DNA of 15,362 nt, taken from contig JAPUES010000074.1 in NCBI GenBank assembly GCA_027492445.1, forward strand, positions 7,219 through 22,580, written 5' to 3'. The translations under genes were made by a program, and so were the position numbers. Shown here piece by piece: positions 13,840-15,362 of this stretch (position 1 is its first letter; every line of letters starts with the position of its first letter). A model generated the notes under the pieces. That model was not told the origin of the DNA. It saw only the letters and a program-made list of their open reading frames with translations, and searched no databases. Origin of the DNA: Sporomusaceae bacterium. Its GTDB lineage: Bacteria; Bacillota; Negativicutes; DSM-13327.

Positions 13840-14511
13840 ATGATGAGTAACCAGGATGATACTTATAGCTGGCCTCTTGGTGTGCAAGAACTTACATGGG
13901 CCATGCGTCATGGGAAAAAGATTGACGGTTTAGAAAATATAATGTTATCAAACCAGCCAACTGTGATTGCGGAAAAGAAAATGGAAAATAATAAAGAAAC
14001 TACTTCCCTACATAATGATATATTAGAACAACAAATAGAAAAATTAGAGAAAATCATGACTCGAGAAATTGCATCACTTAAGAACGAATTTGCAATGGTT
14101 GTCGAAACTCAATTAAATAGTTTTTTCCCGGCAATAAAGGAACAACTGCAGGAAAATGAAAGGGCCTTAAGGGAAGAGGTATCAAAATTAACATCTCAAT
14201 TGACCGAATTGCAGCAATTACAATGTAGTAACGAGAAGGAGATTGACACTGATTGGTATAAAAAAGTGGAAGAAAAGCAAACAAAATTAGCCGAAGATAT
14301 GGATTATATACAGTATATTATGGAAGACATTGCAACTCGTCCCCCAAGTATTGAAGCGCAACAAAAACTAAGAGAAAGCTTTTTTATTCGTGAAATAACA
14401 GCTGTAAAAAGAGAGATAGCATTCTTGTGCCAAGCGTGGAAATCTCAGGGAATCTATCTAGGCAGTGACGACCAGATCAAGGTATATAAGAGGAGGCAGA
14501 AAAGAAGGTAG
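13840..14511 (+). CDS. unrecognised coiled-coil protein with basic C-terminus
   Basis: I do not recognise this 223-residue protein. The N-terminus has a short distinctive segment, SWPLGVQELTWAMRHGKKID (residues 10-29), that looks like a small folded or binding motif. Residues of about 50 to 165 are rich in Glu, Lys, Gln and Leu with heptad-like spacing and are very likely coiled coil, with breaks at SFFPAIKE and around DTDWYKKVEE. The last residues are strongly basic (VYKRRQKRR), which could bind nucleic acid or the membrane surface. There is no signal peptide or membrane helix. AAGGAG (13827-13832) lies 7 nt before ATG 13840; a second ATG follows directly. It stands alone after the proA terminator and converges with the collagen-like gene. 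A real gene is well supported, its function is not. Confidence 0.8.
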   Translation: MMSNQDDTYSWPLGVQELTWAMRHGKKIDGLENIMLSNQPTVIAEKKMENNKETTSLHNDILEQQIEKLEKIMTREIASLKNEFAMVVETQLNSFFPAIKEQLQENERALREEVSKLTSQLTELQQLQCSNEKEIDTDWYKKVEEKQTKLAEDMDYIQYIMEDIATRPPSIEAQQKLRESFFIREITAVKREIAFLCQAWKSQGIYLGSDDQIKVYKRRQKRR

Positions 14512-14538
14512 TAAAGTAATAATTTGCTTTAAGAATAA

Positions 14539-14585
14539 GTACCTCTTACTTTAATGTTAAAGAAAAACAACAAAGTAAGGGGTAC
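14539..14585. repeat. 14-bp inverted repeat after the coiled-coil gene
   Basis: Arms 14539-14552 and 14572-14585 are complementary over 14 bp with one G-T wobble and enclose a 19-nt A-rich loop. Only ATTTATT follows on the plus strand, so it is a weak or Rho-assisted terminator candidate; its conserved-looking arms could also be a protein-binding site or a small repeat. Confidence 0.5.
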
Positions 14586-14629
14586 ATTTATTAGTAAGTA
14601 TCTCATCTTTATAATTGCTTATATGCACT

Positions 14630-14664
14630 AAAAGAGAAGCACCCATTCCGTAAAGAAGGGTGCC
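14630..14664 (-). terminator. terminator of the collagen-like gene
   Basis: Read on the minus strand, GCACCC (14663-14658) pairs with GGGTGC (14644-14639), and a T-rich tail (14638-14630) follows. It lies about 30 bases after the stop codon of the collagen-like gene. The stem is short and the loop is 13 nt, so strength is moderate. Confidence 0.6.
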
Positions 14665-14694
14665 TTAAAAATTAAATGTTCTTTTGTTTCATCA

Positions 14695-15362
14695 TTATGG
14701 AATAGTAAATAAGATGGTGGCCGCTGCGCCGCCTGCAAAGGCTCCGCCGCCGGTGGTAATTCTAACTGATATTAGATTACATGGGCTGACAGCAAGGGTA
14801 GCAGGAGGTGAAGATGCACAACAATTTGGAGGATTTGGCCCAGTTATCGTTGCAATAATACCTGTAGCTGTCGAAGTAACGCCGCAATCTGTGCTTAGAT
14901 ATATTTCAGCCGTTGCATTAACACCCGCGCCTAATGCATTGTTGCGAATGTTAAAAACTAAACCTGTGATTGTTGTAGCCTGGGGTATGACTAAGCTATT
15001 TCTTATAAATTTTGCAGATGAGGTGCCTAGTCCTAGGAAATCATTAGGGGAAATAGATTGGTCTGCACCTAAATAAATCGTACTTCCTCCTGGACCAGTA
15101 GCGCCGGTTGCGCCAGCACCAGTAGCACCAGTAGCACCAGTAGCACCAGTAGCACCAGTGGCTCCAGTAGCACCAGTAGCACCAGTGGCTCCAGTAGCTC
15201 CAGTAGCTCCAGTCGCTCCAGTAGCGCCAGTAGCACCAGTAGCACCAGTAGCACCAGTGGCTCCAGTAGCTCCAGTAGCTCCAGTCGCTCCAGTAGCGCC
15301 AGTAGCACCAGTAGCACCAGTAGCACCAGTGGCTCCAGTAGCTCCAGTAGCTCCAGTCGCTC
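14695..15362 (-). CDS. BclA-like collagen-repeat surface protein, 5' part outside the window
   Basis: The visible C-terminal 222 residues consist of a collagen-like tract (15091-15362) of Gly-Ala-Thr triplets and a globular end of about 130 residues. The tract stays in frame to the window edge, so the start is missing. Collagen triplets of this type form trimeric, often glycosylated stalks on the exosporium or cell surface, as in BclA of Bacillus; every Thr is a possible glycan site. The globular part runs STIYLGADQSISPNDFLGLG, then TTITGLVFNIRNN, a Cys-containing loop (NPPNCCASSPP), and ends in GGAAATILFTIP, a beta-rich pattern like the trimeric C-terminal domains of such proteins. Near the junction the triplet phase is broken (GAT-GA-GAT). 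The frame was chosen by reading Gly every third codon. Spore-surface location is inferred. Confidence 0.85.
   Translation of the reverse strand, partial: ATGATGATGATGATGATGATGATGATGATGATGATGATGATGATGATGATGATGATGATGATGATGATGATGATGATGATGAGATGATGPGGSTIYLGADQSISPNDFLGLGTSSAKFIRNSLVIPQATTITGLVFNIRNNALGAGVNATAEIYLSTDCGVTSTATGIIATITGPNPPNCCASSPPATLAVSPCNLISVRITTGGGAFAGGAAATILFTIP
15183..15362. repeat. 72-bp higher-order tandem repeat in the collagen tract
   Basis: Within the 9-bp Gly-Ala-Thr periodicity there is a 72-bp unit (eight triplets) at 15183-15254. It is repeated without a single change at 15255-15326, and its first 36 bases recur at 15327-15362, where the window ends. The synonymous-codon pattern is identical between copies, which points to recent duplication. 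Confidence 0.95.

Noticed and set aside
14684..15076. Plus-strand 130-codon open frame
   Set aside because: It is antisense to the C-terminal domain of the collagen-like protein, has no ribosome binding site, and the minus-strand translation is clearly the protein-like one.
15069..15326. Minus-strand open frame rich in Leu (repeating LLVLLVLL pattern)
   Set aside because: It is the out-of-frame reading of the same 9-bp repeat that codes Gly-Ala-Thr; the GAT frame continues into a plausible globular domain and stop codon.
15091..15362. CRISPR-like periodic repeats
   Set aside because: The repeats are contiguous with no unique spacers and follow a 9-bp coding periodicity.

Overview
The window reads as a low-GC, endospore-forming Firmicute, most likely of the Negativicutes (Pelosinus/Sporomusa-like). 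That placement is inferred from three things: a ribosomal protein L27 with a cleavable N-terminal extension next to its protease Prp, a Spo0B-type phosphorelay domain beside obgE, and a collagen-like (Gly-Ala-Thr)n surface protein. It is otherwise ordinary core chromosome, with strong ribosome binding sites and several clear sigma-A promoters and intrinsic terminators.

Layout. 1-1194: 3' part of an ArsB/NhaD-type ion permease. 1207-4238: a promoter and a short leader with a terminator-like hairpin, then an ornithine/alanine racemase-family enzyme, an overlapping GNAT acetyltransferase and a DUF389 membrane protein. 4242-5260: a second promoter, a 12-bp inverted repeat at the transcription start, a second copy of the same leader hairpin, and a divergent DapB-family reductase. 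5296-6413: the rplU-prp-rpmA operon with an L21-type leader and a strong terminator. 6416-6694: palindrome-rich intergenic repeat. 6695-9836: a short Spo0B-domain protein, obgE, yhbY and proB, closed by a 16-bp bidirectional terminator. 9848-12177 (minus): a two-gene [NiFe]-hydrogenase operon that separates proB from proA. 12412-13728: proA and its terminator. 13840-14511: an unrecognised coiled-coil protein. 14695-15362 (minus, runs off the window): a BclA-like collagen protein with perfect 72-bp higher-order repeats.

How the genes fit together. proB and proA give the first two steps of proline synthesis but are split by the hydrogenase genes. rplU, prp and rpmA supply two 50S proteins and the protease that trims one of them; obgE and yhbY are also ribosome-assembly factors. 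The racemase and the DapB-like reductase both act on amino-acid-type substrates and share a nearly identical 29-nt leader hairpin, which suggests common control.

Most notable points. (1) The hydrogenase small subunit has Ser and Asn where the CxxC ligands of the proximal Fe-S cluster normally sit, and lacks a twin-arginine signal although its N-terminus still looks derived from one. Its large subunit ends exactly at the last His of DPCxxCxxH, so there is no C-terminal propeptide. (2) The duplicated leader hairpin, conserved in its loop as well as its stem, is a candidate unrecognised regulatory RNA or attenuator.
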